Assembly (NCBI RefSeq): GCF_024171995.1 | Contig: NZ_JAMTCT010000007.1 | Span: forward strand, 166,455-230,454 | DNA length: 64,000 nucleotides | Direction of reading: 5' to 3' | Origin: Promicromonospora umidemergens | GTDB lineage: Bacteria; Actinomycetota; Actinomycetes; Actinomycetales; Cellulomonadaceae | Shown: positions 1-8,444 of the stretch, piece by piece | How positions within the stretch are numbered: position 1 is the first letter of the stretch | Layout of the letters: each line of letters starts with the position of its first letter | Notes under the pieces: generated by a model | Databases searched by the model: none | What the model was told of the DNA's origin: nothing | The model's input: only the letters and a program-made list of their open reading frames with translations | Position numbers and translations under genes: made by a program

Positions 1-380
1 CGGAGGGGTACCACGGCGTCAGCGTCGACTCCGGGACCGTCGCTTTCGCGGACGCCGCCGCGATCGCCGCCTACATGCCCCCGGCGGACTCCAACGACTG
101 GTACAACGACGTCTTCGCCCCAGAGCTCTTGGACGTCCCCGACCACTTCCCGAACGGAGCCGGCAACGTGACGATGCCCCTGGCCCGTGCCGGCGAGAAC
201 GTGGTGCTGAGCCTGTCCGGCTGGGGCGACGGCCTCTTTCCGCTGCTCACCGCCCACGCCGCCGACGGGTCTCTCCTCGGGGTACACATCGATCTGCTCG
301 TCGTCGGACCCTCCTTCGACGAGAACGAGGAGCACGACGTGAACGACGAGCCACTCGTTGCCGAGGACCCGGACCAGTAG
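1..380 (+). CDS. DUF4241-type protein, C-terminal fragment (5' end off window)
   Basis: The frame is open from base 3 to the TAG at 378-380, so only the last 125 or so residues are visible. They contain YHGVSVDSGTVAFADA near the left edge and SGWGDGLFPLLTAH about 65 residues later, a pattern I associate with DUF4241, a soluble family of unknown function. The tail is strongly acidic. It converges on the serine/threonine dehydratase with a gap of only 7 bases. The family call is from memory of motifs, and the missing N-terminus prevents more. Confidence 0.55.
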   Translation, partial: EGYHGVSVDSGTVAFADAAAIAAYMPPADSNDWYNDVFAPELLDVPDHFPNGAGNVTMPLARAGENVVLSLSGWGDGLFPLLTAHAADGSLLGVHIDLLVVGPSFDENEEHDVNDEPLVAEDPDQ

Positions 381-387
381 ACCGCGG

Positions 388-1320
388 TCAGAACCGCACG
401 GCAGTCGTGTTCGCCCCGCACACCAGCACGGCCACCCGCTCCCCCGGCTGCGGCACGTAGGCACCGGACAGGAGCGCGGAGAGCGCCGCCGCGCCGCCGG
501 GCTCGGCCACCACCCGGGCCGTCTCCCAGAGGGAGGCCTGGGCGGAGGCGATGGCGTCGTCGGTGACCAGCACCGACTCGGCGACGAACTGCTGCGCGAT
601 CGGGAACATGAGCCGCCCCACCTGCTTCGGCGCCAGCGAGTCGGCGGCGATGCCCTCGGTCGGCGCGTCGACCGGCTCGCCGGCCGCGAGCGCCCGGTGC
701 AGGGTCGGCGCGCCCTCCGGCTCGACGGCGACGACCTTGACCTCGCCACGGAACCAGGCGGCGATGCCGCCGACCAGCCCGCCGCCGCCCACGGCGACGA
801 GCAGCGTGTCGACGTCGGGCAGGTCGTGGGCGATCTCCAGCCCGAGCGTGCCCTGCCCGATCAGCGTCTCGGGCTGGTCGTAGGCGTGGACGGTCAGGGC
901 GCCGGTGCCCGCGACGAACTCCTCGCTCGCGGCCAGCGCGTCGGCGTACCGGTCGCCGCCCACGACGAGCTTGGCGCCGTACCCCCGGATGCGGTCGGCC
1001 TTGGCCGACGAGGTGACGCTCGGCACGAAGACGGTCGCGGGGATGCCGAGGCGGGCGGCGGCGTAGGCGACCGCGGCCCCGTGGTTGCCGCCCGAGGCGG
1101 CGACCACGCCGGCGTCGGGCACGTCGCGGGTCAGGAAGCTCGTGAACGCGCCGCGTGCCTTGAACGAGCCGGAGTGCTGCAGGCACTCGAGCTTGAGCGC
1201 CACGGGGTGCGCGGGCCTGCCGAAGTCCGCCAGGTCGACGGGCAGCACGGGGGTGTGCCGTACGTGCGGTCGGATCAGCTGCTCTGCGGCGCGGATGGCG
1301 TCGCGGGTCACCTCGGTCAT
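388..1320 (-). CDS. Serine/threonine dehydratase (PLP, fold type II)
   Basis: A 310-residue cytoplasmic enzyme that probably deaminates L-threonine or L-serine to the 2-oxo acid and ammonia. The PLP lysine is in SGSFKARGA (K54). The cofactor phosphate/ring loop is SGGNHG (about 76-81), and AVGGGGLVGG is the glycine-rich phosphate-binding loop. There is no C-terminal ACT domain, so it is the short, non-allosteric (catabolic or racemase-like) form rather than a full biosynthetic IlvA. The ATG overlaps the TGA of the upstream frameshifted gene, suggesting one transcript with it and the Nudix gene. Exact substrate cannot be decided; serine racemase-like relatives share these motifs. Confidence 0.85.
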   Translation of the reverse strand: MTEVTRDAIRAAEQLIRPHVRHTPVLPVDLADFGRPAHPVALKLECLQHSGSFKARGAFTSFLTRDVPDAGVVAASGGNHGAAVAYAAARLGIPATVFVPSVTSSAKADRIRGYGAKLVVGGDRYADALAASEEFVAGTGALTVHAYDQPETLIGQGTLGLEIAHDLPDVDTLLVAVGGGGLVGGIAAWFRGEVKVVAVEPEGAPTLHRALAAGEPVDAPTEGIAADSLAPKQVGRLMFPIAQQFVAESVLVTDDAIASAQASLWETARVVAEPGGAAALSALLSGAYVPQPGERVAVLVCGANTTAVRF

Positions 1321-1728
1321 CGAATCCTCCTCAGCTCTTCGAACACGTCGGTCAGGCGGCCGGCCAGGGCGGGGTCGTGCCGTGCGGCCTCCTCACCGAT
1401 CGCCCGGACGGCCGCGTCGTGCGCCGCCCGCAGCTCGGCGGCCCCGAGCGATCGCGGGCGGGTTGGTGTCGCCGAACAGGAGCCGGTCTCCCCGCTGCGT
1501 CTCGCGGAACCGTTCGTACGGCCAGAACGACACGTCGACCTGCAGCGAACCGGCCAGCAGGAACACGCGGTAGAGCACGCCGTCGGCCACGACGTCGAGG
1601 TGGTGCGCGGCGCCGTGCGTCCCGTACATCACGTCGGTCCAGCGTGCGGCGGCGGCCACGTCGGCGTCGGCCTGGGCGGCGGCCACGAGGGAGTCCCGCA
1701 GCGCCTCACGGTCGGCGGTGGTGAACAT
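1317..1728 (-). pseudogene. Small nucleotidyltransferase-like gene broken by an apparent +1 frameshift
   Basis: Translation from ATG 1728 reads MFTTADREALRDSL through LFGDTNPPAIA and is then lost into an Arg/Gly-rich sequence. Shifting one base near 1441-1450, where the + strand reads GCCCCGAGCG, restores a plausible continuation (AELRAAHDAAVRAIGEEA, ending VFEELRRIR) whose TGA overlaps the dehydratase ATG as ATGA. Both junctions (TGATG with the Nudix gene, ATGA with the dehydratase) are textbook coupled starts, so the ancestral gene clearly spanned this interval. The fold resembles small nucleotidyltransferase-like proteins only vaguely (VSFWPYERFRE, LLFGD). It could be a real mutation, an assembly error or programmed shifting. 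Confidence 0.6.
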
Positions 1729-2414
1729 CAGGAGATCCCCAGCTCCGTGGCGCGGTCCCAGTCCTCGGTCCAGCCGAGCTGGTCGAACATCGCGTCCAGC
1801 ACCCCGGCGGTGAACCCCCACACGAGGTGGGTGACGTCGCCGTCGTGCACGTGGAAGCCCGGGCCGCGCCAGGTCTGGCTGCCGCGGCGCGCGACGACGG
1901 TGAAGCGGTTGGCGGGGTCCAGCAGGTCGGCCACGGGGGCGCGGAAGACGTGCGCGGACTCTGCGACGTCGACGACGCGTACGGGGGTGGGGCTGGCCCA
2001 CCAGCCGAGCACCGGCGTGACGACGTGGTTGCTGACCGGCATGGGCAGCTCGTCGAAGGCGCCGAGCACCTCGATGCCGGACGGGTCCAGCCCGGTCTCC
2101 TCGACGGCTTCGCGCAGGGCTGCCGTGACAGCGTCCTCCCCGTCGTCGGCGCGGCCGCCGGGGAACGCGACCTGCCCGGCGTGGCTGCGGAGCGTCGCGG
2201 CGCGCGCGAGGAGCAGGACGTCGAGGTCGGCGGGCACCGCGAGGTCATGGTCGTCGCGGTCGGCCGCGAGGTCGTCCAGGACGCCGAACAGCACGAGGAC
2301 CGACGCCGGGCGGGCGTTGCTCGTGAAGTCACCGCGCGCGTGCCGCCACGGTCCTTCGAAACCCTGTTCGGCGAGCGCGACCAGCTGCTTGCGGGCGGAT
2401 GCGGAGGAGCTCAC
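1728..2414 (-). CDS. Nudix hydrolase (CoA pyrophosphatase-like)
   Basis: A 228-residue Nudix protein. The Nudix box is complete: GRADDGEDAVTAALREAVEE followed by TGL fits G-x5-E-x7-RE-x2-EE-xG. The preceding VAFPGG and the length (200-230) resemble NudL/YeaB-type CoA diphosphatases, which hydrolyse CoA to 4'-phosphopantetheine and 3',5'-ADP; other nucleotide-sugar or ADP-ribose substrates are possible. The start is GTG 2414 (MSSSASARKQL). It is first of a three-gene - strand unit with overlapping ends and diverges from uxaC, so the 117-bp gap to uxaC must hold both promoters. Confidence 0.8.
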   Translation of the reverse strand: MSSSASARKQLVALAEQGFEGPWRHARGDFTSNARPASVLVLFGVLDDLAADRDDHDLAVPADLDVLLLARAATLRSHAGQVAFPGGRADDGEDAVTAALREAVEETGLDPSGIEVLGAFDELPMPVSNHVVTPVLGWWASPTPVRVVDVAESAHVFRAPVADLLDPANRFTVVARRGSQTWRGPGFHVHDGDVTHLVWGFTAGVLDAMFDQLGWTEDWDRATELGIS

Positions 2415-2485
2415 TGCCCGACCTTAGCTCTCGTCGCCCGGGCGACCGTCTCTCCAGCCTCTTCTGGCAAAGCGCGACAACTGAT

Positions 2486-2499
2486 GGCAAACGGTTGTC
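2486..2499. promoter_or_regulatory. LacI-type operator 1, upstream of uxaC
   Basis: GGCAAACGGTTGTC, an imperfect 14-bp palindrome of the form GRCAA-N4-TTGYC. It lies 33 bases before the uxaC ATG at 2532, where a bound repressor would block transcription. The same motif occurs at 8382, 9490, 10847 and 13181, all in front of hexuronate or sugar genes clustered with a LacI-family gene. A looser copy (GACAACTGATGGCA) begins at 2476. Confidence 0.7.
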
Positions 2500-2531
2500 G
2501 ACCGGTCCGGCCCATGAACAGACTCGCCGGC

Positions 2532-3953
2532 ATGAGTCGATCCGCCACACCCCTTGTCCTGCATGCCGACCGGCTGCTGCCCGCCGACCCTGGTGTGCTC
2601 GAGATCGCCCGCCGGCTGTACGCGGCGGTGCGCGAGCTGCCGATCATCTCTCCGCACGGGCACGTCGATCCTGGCGTGCTCCTGCACGACACCCCGTTCA
2701 GCGACCCGGCCGCGCTCTTCGTGACTCCCGACCACTACGTGACGCGCCTGCTGCACGCGTCGGGGGTCCAGCTCTCGGAGCTCGGGGTCGGGCAGGGCCC
2801 GCTCGACCCGTCGGCGGCCCGCGAGGTGTGGCGGCGGCTGTGCTCGCACTGGCACGTCTTCCGCGGGACACCGGTCCGCTACTGGCTGGAGTCCGAGCTG
2901 GCCGAGATCTTCGGCATCACGGTCCGGCCCTCCGCCGCCACGGCCGACCAGATCTACGACCAGATCGCCGACCGGCTGACGCGCGCGGAGTTCCTGCCCC
3001 GTGCGCTCTTCGAGCAGTTCCGGATCCAGGTCCTTGCCACGACCGACGACCCGACGGACGACCTGACGATCCACCGGGCACTGGCCGACGACCCGACGTG
3101 GTCCGGCCGGGTGGTCCCGACCTTCCGTCCGGACCGCTACCTCGAGGTCGGTTCGCCCACCTGGCAGGAGGACGTGGGCCGCCTCGGCTCCGTCGCGGGG
3201 GCCGACACCACGGGGTTCGCGGGCTGGGTCGAGGCGATGGAGTCGCGCAGGGCCTACTTCAAGACGCACGGAGCGGTCTCCAGCGACCACAGCCACGAGG
3301 ACGTGCGGACGGACCCGCTCGAGCCGGCCGATGCCGAGCGCATCTACCGCGACGCCGTAGCGGGTCTCGCCGCGCCACGGGACGCCGTCGCGCTGCGCAG
3401 GCACATGCTGCTCGAGATGGCGCGGATGGCGACGGAGGACGGGCTCACGATGACGCTGCACCCGGGCGTCCGCCGGGGACACCACACGCCGACCCTGCGC
3501 GCCCTCGGACCGGACACCGGCCACGACATCCCGCTGCGTGGTGACTTCACCGACCCTCTGCGGCCTCTGCTGGAACGCTTCGGGACGCACCCGAACCTCA
3601 GGCTGGTGCTCTTCACCCTCGACGAGACGGTCTTCTCCCGCGAGCTCGCGCCCCTCGCCGGCTTCTACCCCTCGGTCTACGTGGGAGCGCCGTGGTGGTT
3701 CCTGGACGCGCCGGAGGCGGTGCGGCGCTGGCGGTCCGCCGTCACCGAGTCCGCCGGCTTCACCAAGACGTCGGGGTTCATCGACGACACGCGGGCCTTC
3801 TGCTCGATCCCGGCCCGCCACGACATGGCGCGCCGGCTGGACAGCGGATACCTGGCCCAGCTCGTCGCCGAACGTCGCCTCGACGAGGACGAGGCCCACG
3901 AAGCGGCAGTCGACCTGGTGACCCGGCAGCCGGCGGAGGTCTTCGCGCTGTGA
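2532..3953 (+). CDS. uxaC: Glucuronate isomerase (uronate isomerase)
   Basis: Converts D-glucuronate to D-fructuronate (and galacturonate to tagaturonate), first step of hexuronate catabolism. The 473-residue length is the usual size. It starts MSRSATPLVLHADRLLP and carries PIISPHGHVDP, the HxH metal motif of this amidohydrolase-superfamily enzyme, with later conserved blocks MTLHPGVRRGHH, GDFTDPL and GAPWWFLDAPE. I chose ATG 2532 because homologues begin at this point; ATG 2514 (MNRLAG-) is an in-frame alternative and neither has a strong ribosome site. It overlaps the fructuronate reductase by GTGA, so the two are co-translated. The operator at 2486 puts it under the local LacI protein. Confidence 0.93.
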   Translation: MSRSATPLVLHADRLLPADPGVLEIARRLYAAVRELPIISPHGHVDPGVLLHDTPFSDPAALFVTPDHYVTRLLHASGVQLSELGVGQGPLDPSAAREVWRRLCSHWHVFRGTPVRYWLESELAEIFGITVRPSAATADQIYDQIADRLTRAEFLPRALFEQFRIQVLATTDDPTDDLTIHRALADDPTWSGRVVPTFRPDRYLEVGSPTWQEDVGRLGSVAGADTTGFAGWVEAMESRRAYFKTHGAVSSDHSHEDVRTDPLEPADAERIYRDAVAGLAAPRDAVALRRHMLLEMARMATEDGLTMTLHPGVRRGHHTPTLRALGPDTGHDIPLRGDFTDPLRPLLERFGTHPNLRLVLFTLDETVFSRELAPLAGFYPSVYVGAPWWFLDAPEAVRRWRSAVTESAGFTKTSGFIDDTRAFCSIPARHDMARRLDSGYLAQLVAERRLDEDEAHEAAVDLVTRQPAEVFAL

Positions 3954-5326
3954 CCGCGCTCGACGCCGCCCCCGTGCCGCTGCGGCGCACGCGGCCCGCA
4001 CCCCCGGTGCGCCACGTCCACGTGGGGCTGGGCAACTTCTTCCGGGCCCACCAAGCCTGGTACACGCACCGCGCCCCGGACGCCGCGCAGTGGGGGATCG
4101 CCGCCTTCACCGGGCGCAGCCCGCACCTGGCTGACGCGCTGCACGAGCAGGACGGACTCTTCACGCTCGATACGCGCGGCGCGGACGGCGACCACCTCGA
4201 GGTCATCACCTCGGTCGCCGCGACGCACCCTGCGCGGGACCACGCGGCGTGGCTGCGGTACCTCGCCGACCCGCAGGTCGTCCTGGTCACGCTGACCGTC
4301 ACGGAGGCCGGGTACTCCCGCGGCCCGGACGGCGGTCTCGCCGGCACCGACCAGGTGGCCGCCGACCTGGTCGCCCTGCTCGCCGACCCGTCGGCCCTCG
4401 TCAGCACCGTCCCGTTCCGGCTGGTGGCGGGACTGGCCGCCCGACGGGCCGCCGGGGCGGGGCCGCTCACCGTCGTCCCGTGCGACAACCTCCCCGACAA
4501 CGGCGCCGCCACCGCTCGGGTCGTCCGTGAGGCCGCGCGACTCGTCGACCCCGCCCTCGCCGACTGGATCGACGACAACGTCTCCTACGTCACGACGATG
4601 GTCGACCGCATCACCCCGGAACCGACGGCCGACGACGTCGCGTCCGTCGCCGCGCTGACCGGGGTGTCGGACTCGTCCCCCGTGGTGACCGAACCGTTCA
4701 GCGAGTGGGTGCTCAGCGGCACGTTCTCCGCGGGCAGGCCGCGGTGGGAGGCCGCCGGAGCGACGTTCACCGATGACGTCCGGCCGTTCGAGGCGCGCAA
4801 GCTGGGCCTGCTCAACGGCGCCCACTCCCTGCTCGCCTACGGCGGTCTCCTGCGCGGGCACACGACGGTCGCTGACGCCATCGGCGACCCGGGCTGCCTG
4901 GCCTGGGTCGAGCAGTGGTGGGACGAGGCCTCGACCCACCTGACGCTCCCTGCGGACGACATCGTGGCCTACCGCACGGCGTTGCTCGCCCGCTTCGGGA
5001 ACCCGACGATGCGCCACCGCCTGGACCAGATCGCCGCCGACGGCTCGCAGAAGCTCCCGGTACGCATCCTGCCCACGATCCGCGCCGAGCGGGCCGCGGG
5101 CCGGCTCCCGCAGGGCGGGTCCCGGGTCCTGGCTGCCTGGATCGCCCACCTCCGGGCCGGCACGTCCGTGACGGATGTCCAGGCGCCGGAGCTGGTCGGG
5201 CTCGCTGCGGGCAGCCTCGACGAGGCAGTGCCTCGCCTCCTGAACGAGCTCGACCCCCGGCTGGCTCAGGACGGCGGTCTGGTCGCCGCCGTCCGGCGCG
5301 AGGCAGGGCAGCTCGACGGCACATGA
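3950..5326 (+). CDS. Mannitol dehydrogenase-family oxidoreductase, probably fructuronate reductase
   Basis: A 458-residue NAD(P)-dependent long-chain polyol dehydrogenase. HVGLGNFFRAHQA is the N-terminal nucleotide-binding loop. VVPCDNLPDNG and ARKLGLLNGAHS hold the family's catalytic Lys and neighbouring Asn/His. Given the immediate upstream uxaC it most likely reduces fructuronate to D-mannonate (UxuB role), feeding the ManD enzyme encoded at 9545. Tagaturonate reductase (UxaB) or mannitol dehydrogenase are family alternatives, but a mannonate dehydratase nearby and no altronate dehydratase favour fructuronate. The GTG start overlaps the uxaC stop. A perfect hairpin follows 27 bases after the stop. 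Confidence 0.85.
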   Translation: MTALDAAPVPLRRTRPAPPVRHVHVGLGNFFRAHQAWYTHRAPDAAQWGIAAFTGRSPHLADALHEQDGLFTLDTRGADGDHLEVITSVAATHPARDHAAWLRYLADPQVVLVTLTVTEAGYSRGPDGGLAGTDQVAADLVALLADPSALVSTVPFRLVAGLAARRAAGAGPLTVVPCDNLPDNGAATARVVREAARLVDPALADWIDDNVSYVTTMVDRITPEPTADDVASVAALTGVSDSSPVVTEPFSEWVLSGTFSAGRPRWEAAGATFTDDVRPFEARKLGLLNGAHSLLAYGGLLRGHTTVADAIGDPGCLAWVEQWWDEASTHLTLPADDIVAYRTALLARFGNPTMRHRLDQIAADGSQKLPVRILPTIRAERAAGRLPQGGSRVLAAWIAHLRAGTSVTDVQAPELVGLAAGSLDEAVPRLLNELDPRLAQDGGLVAAVRREAGQLDGT

Positions 5327-5353
5327 TCAGGCGGGCATGAGCACGACCGACGG

Positions 5354-5389
5354 CTGAGCGCCGGGCCGCATCAGCGGCCCGGCGCTCAG
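5354..5389. terminator. Bidirectional hairpin terminator between uxaC operon and TRAP operon
   Basis: Perfect 16-bp stem CTGAGCGCCGGGCCGC / GCGGCCCGGCGCTCAG with ATCA loop. It lies between two convergent operons (stops at 5326 + and 5405 -) and can serve both. There is no clear U-tract, as is common in high-GC actinobacteria. Confidence 0.85.
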
Positions 5390-5404
5390 CTCTCGTGCTC
5401 GAGG

Positions 5405-6712
5405 TCAGTCGACCAGGCCCATCTGGGTGGGCAGCCAGGTCGACAGCTCCGGCACGAAGACGACCACGAAGAGCCCACCGATCAACGCGACGAGGAACGG
5501 CACGATCTTCGCTATGACGGGTTCGAGCCGCAGCCCCGCCACCCGCGCGCTCACGAAGAGGACGTTGCCGACGGGCGGCGTGATGACTCCGACGCAGAGG
5601 TTGTAGACGATCATGGTGCCGAAGTGGATCGGGCTGATGCCGAACTCCGCGACGATCGGCAGGAAGATCGGGGTGAAGATGAGGATCGCCGGCGTCGGGT
5701 CCATGAAGGTTCCGACCAGCAGCAGGATCACCATCATCATGATCAGGATGATGGTCGAGTTGTCGGTGACGCCCAGCATGCCCTCGGAGATGAGCTCGGG
5801 GATCCGCGCGAAGGACATGACCCACGACAGCGCGGAGGAGACGCCGACGAGCAGCATGACGATGGCTGTCGTGCGGCCCGCGTCGAGCAGCATGCGCGGC
5901 AGCTCGCTGACCTTGAGCATGCGGTAGGCGAAGCCCAGGACCAGGCAATACACCACCGCGATCGCCGCGGACTCCGTCGCGGTGAAGAACCCGGACAGGA
6001 TGCCGCCGATCACGATGACGATCATCAGGAGCGACGGGACGGCCTTCCACAGGACGACGAGGCCCTGGCGGAGCTGCACGCGGTCGGTCTTCCGGAGCTC
6101 GGGGTGCTTGCGCACGTAGAGCAGGACGACGAGCATGCATGCCGCCGTCCAGACCAGGCCGGGACCCACCCCCGCCATGAAGAGCGCAGCGATCGAGGTG
6201 CTGCTGACCAGCGAGTACACGATGAAGGTGTTGCTGGGCGGGATGAGCATCCCCGCGGGAGCTGACGCGGCGTTCACCGCGGCGGAGAACGCTCGGTCGT
6301 AGCCCTCCTTGCGCTGCCGCGGCTCCATGACCGTCCCGACGGCGGCCGCCGCCGCGACCGCCGCTCCGCTGACGGCCCCGAACATCGCGTTGGCGACCAC
6401 GTTCGTCTGAGCGAGCGAACCGGGCGTCCGGCCGACGAGCACCTTGGCGGCATCGATCAGCCGCCCGGCGATGCCCCCGTTGTTCATCAGCACACCTGCC
6501 AGGACGAAGAACGGGATGGCCAGGAGCGGGAACGAGTTGATGCCCGTGAACATCCGCTGCGAGCTGGCCAGGGTGGCGCCCTCGAAGCCCAGCAGGGCGA
6601 CGGTGGCGAAGATGGCCGACAGCCCGATGGCGACGGCGATGGGAACACTGAGCGCGATCATCAGCGCGATTCCGACCAGCAGGATCAGCCCTGCGAGGGA
6701 TGCGGGTTCCAT
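5405..6712 (-). CDS. dctM: TRAP transporter large permease (DctM)
   Basis: A 435-residue, very hydrophobic protein, about 12 membrane segments, that forms the ion-coupled translocation channel of a tripartite ATP-independent periplasmic-type transporter. Family signatures include FPLLAIPFFVLAGVLMNNGG, AVSGAAVAAAAAVGTVM, LIPPSNTFIVY and GTFMDPTPAILIFTPIFLP. It is the last gene of a dctP-dctQ-dctM unit (dctQ ends 8 bases upstream). With hexuronate catabolic genes on both sides and a LacI operator before dctP, the likely substrate is a hexuronate or aldonate. TRAP systems in a Gram-positive need a membrane-anchored binding protein, as seen here. Confidence 0.92.
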   Translation of the reverse strand: MEPASLAGLILLVGIALMIALSVPIAVAIGLSAIFATVALLGFEGATLASSQRMFTGINSFPLLAIPFFVLAGVLMNNGGIAGRLIDAAKVLVGRTPGSLAQTNVVANAMFGAVSGAAVAAAAAVGTVMEPRQRKEGYDRAFSAAVNAASAPAGMLIPPSNTFIVYSLVSSTSIAALFMAGVGPGLVWTAACMLVVLLYVRKHPELRKTDRVQLRQGLVVLWKAVPSLLMIVIVIGGILSGFFTATESAAIAVVYCLVLGFAYRMLKVSELPRMLLDAGRTTAIVMLLVGVSSALSWVMSFARIPELISEGMLGVTDNSTIILIMMMVILLLVGTFMDPTPAILIFTPIFLPIVAEFGISPIHFGTMIVYNLCVGVITPPVGNVLFVSARVAGLRLEPVIAKIVPFLVALIGGLFVVVFVPELSTWLPTQMGLVD

Positions 6713-6720
6713 GACGGCTC

Positions 6721-7227
6721 CTAGATTGCTTCGGCGTCGTCGGTGGGTGCCACGGCCAGCTCGGCGCCGCGGAGCACCGCGACGACGTGATAGAGCGCGT
6801 AGACCGTGATCAGGACGCCGGTGATGGGCATGACGAGGTACATCACGCCGATCTGTGTCGGCAGGGCAGTGAGGTTGGTGTCCCAGGCGCCCTGGGCGGC
6901 GCGCAAGCCTCCCCAGACGAGCCCGATCAGCGCGAAGGCGATGATCAGCGCCTGCACCAGCACGGCGATGACACGCTGGACCAGGCCGGGCAGCTTCCGG
7001 ACGACGAAGTCGACAGCGATGTGCCCGCGTTCGGAGAAGACCAGCGCGGACGCGAAGAAGCCGAGCCAGACGAACGTGTAGCGGGCTGCCTCCTCCGACC
7101 AGGTGCTCGGGTCGCTGATCACCTGGCGGGCGAACACCTGCCACACGACGATCACGACGAGCAGGGCGAACAGGACGACGCACACCGCGGCGAGCGACCT
7201 GTCCAGGAACTTCTTCAGGGCGAGCAC
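6721..7227 (-). CDS. dctQ: TRAP transporter small permease (DctQ)
   Basis: A 168-residue four-helix membrane protein that partners DctM. Helices are visible at about residues 11-30, 45-62, 85-105 and 125-147. WQVFARQVISDPSTWSEEAA is the characteristic DctQ loop (bW.Ev..R). It stands between the binding-protein and large-permease genes with 40 and 8 base gaps, the standard P-Q-M order. The C-terminal 20 residues are acidic and cytoplasmic or linker-like. Confidence is high from topology, motif and context. Confidence 0.9.
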   Translation of the reverse strand: MLALKKFLDRSLAAVCVVLFALLVVIVVWQVFARQVISDPSTWSEEAARYTFVWLGFFASALVFSERGHIAVDFVVRKLPGLVQRVIAVLVQALIIAFALIGLVWGGLRAAQGAWDTNLTALPTQIGVMYLVMPITGVLITVYALYHVVAVLRGAELAVAPTDDAEAI

Positions 7228-7267
7228 GAGTCCACTCCTTCGTCTCTCAGCGTCCGGGAACCGAACA

Positions 7268-8287
7268 TCACTCGGCTGCGGCGCGTGCGGCGTCGAAGAG
7301 CGTCTGCTGGGTGTCGCTCTCGATGAACTGGTCGGCCAGCGGCTCGAGGGCCGCGCTGAAGGCTTCCTCGTCGACCTCGGAGAACGTCGCGCCGCCGGCC
7401 TCGGCCTCGGCGATCGCGTCCTCGGTCGCCGAGGCCCACAGCTCGGTGTGCTCCTCGTGCGCGGCCGTCCACTCGGCGTCGAGCGCCGCGCGGTCCTCCT
7501 GCGACATCTCCGCCAGCCGGTCGGTGTTGACGACCAGGTAGTCCAGACCCACCAGGTGGTTGGTGGACGACCAGTACGGGGCGACCTCGAAGTGCTTCTG
7601 CGTGAAGTAGGAGACCTCGTTGTTCTCCGCCGCGTCCACGACGCCGGACTGCAGACCGGTGTAGAGCTCCCCGAAGGCCATCGGCGTGGCGGACGCCCCC
7701 ATCGCCTCGGCCATCGCGACGTGCAGGTCGCTCTCCTGGACGCGCAGCTTCTGGCCCGCGAGGTCGGCAGGGGTCTCCACCGGGCCGGAGGTGGTGTAGA
7801 TGCTCCGGGAGCCCTGGGTCAGGCCGCCCAGGACGGTCACGCCGTTGCTCTCCTCCAGGGAGGCGTACAGGTCACCGACGATCTTCTCGTCGTGGACGAC
7901 GCTCATCTGGTGCTCGACGGAGTCGAAGACCTCCGGGAGGTTGAAGACCAGGAAGTCCTCGTTCAGGTTCTCCAGCTGCGTGCCGGACACGATCGCCATG
8001 TCCACGGTCCCGTCGCCGACCAGCTGCAGGGCCTCCTGCTGTGCGCCGAGCGTCTCGTTCGGGAACACGTCGATGGCCCACCGGCCGCCCGTCGTCTCGG
8101 AGAACCGCTCGCCGAAGTTCTCCAGGGCGGTGTAGGAGGGGTGCTCCTCGGTCTGGTTCAGGGCCAGGCGCATCGTGGTCCCGCTGCCCCCGTCCCCGCC
8201 GGCAGTCCCGGCCCCGCCACAGGCGGTCAGGGTCAGAGCGGCCGCACCCGCCAGTGCGGTCGCGGCCAGTCGTGTCGTTCGCTTCAT
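7268..8287 (-). CDS. dctP: TRAP transporter substrate-binding lipoprotein (DctP)
   Basis: A 339-residue solute receptor. The N-terminus MKRTTRLAATALAGAAALTL runs into TACGG, a lipobox with acylated Cys, so the protein is anchored outside the membrane. LGAQQEALQLVGDGTVDMAI and GQKLRVQESDLHVAMAEAMG are DctP-family blocks; the Arg in KLRVQES is the conserved residue that salt-bridges carboxylated ligands, fitting a hexuronate. Start ATG 8287 has GAGGAGAG upstream. The gap to lacI holds operator 2 at 8382-8395, so transport is repressed together with catabolism. The actual ligand is inferred from context. Confidence 0.9.
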   Translation of the reverse strand: MKRTTRLAATALAGAAALTLTACGGAGTAGGDGGSGTTMRLALNQTEEHPSYTALENFGERFSETTGGRWAIDVFPNETLGAQQEALQLVGDGTVDMAIVSGTQLENLNEDFLVFNLPEVFDSVEHQMSVVHDEKIVGDLYASLEESNGVTVLGGLTQGSRSIYTTSGPVETPADLAGQKLRVQESDLHVAMAEAMGASATPMAFGELYTGLQSGVVDAAENNEVSYFTQKHFEVAPYWSSTNHLVGLDYLVVNTDRLAEMSQEDRAALDAEWTAAHEEHTELWASATEDAIAEAEAGGATFSEVDEEAFSAALEPLADQFIESDTQQTLFDAARAAAE

Positions 8288-8381
8288 GGTTCTCTCCTCG
8301 ACGCTGGGGAGCATCTAGTTGATCGGCGGGGCCGCGTCAGGCTCCCGTGTGCCCTCATTGAGCCAGCCGGGGCCGAACAGC

Positions 8382-8395
8382 GGCAACCAGTTGCC
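8382..8395. promoter_or_regulatory. LacI-type operator 2, upstream of dctPQM
   Basis: GGCAACCAGTTGCC, 95 bases before the dctP ATG; a half-match (GGTTGTC) follows at 8399. It matches the GRCAA-N4-TTGYC motif of the other four sites. Confidence 0.7.
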
Positions 8396-8444
8396 ACAGG
8401 TTGTCGCGGCACGCCTCACACGGTCCGACGGCGCCGCTCAGGAG

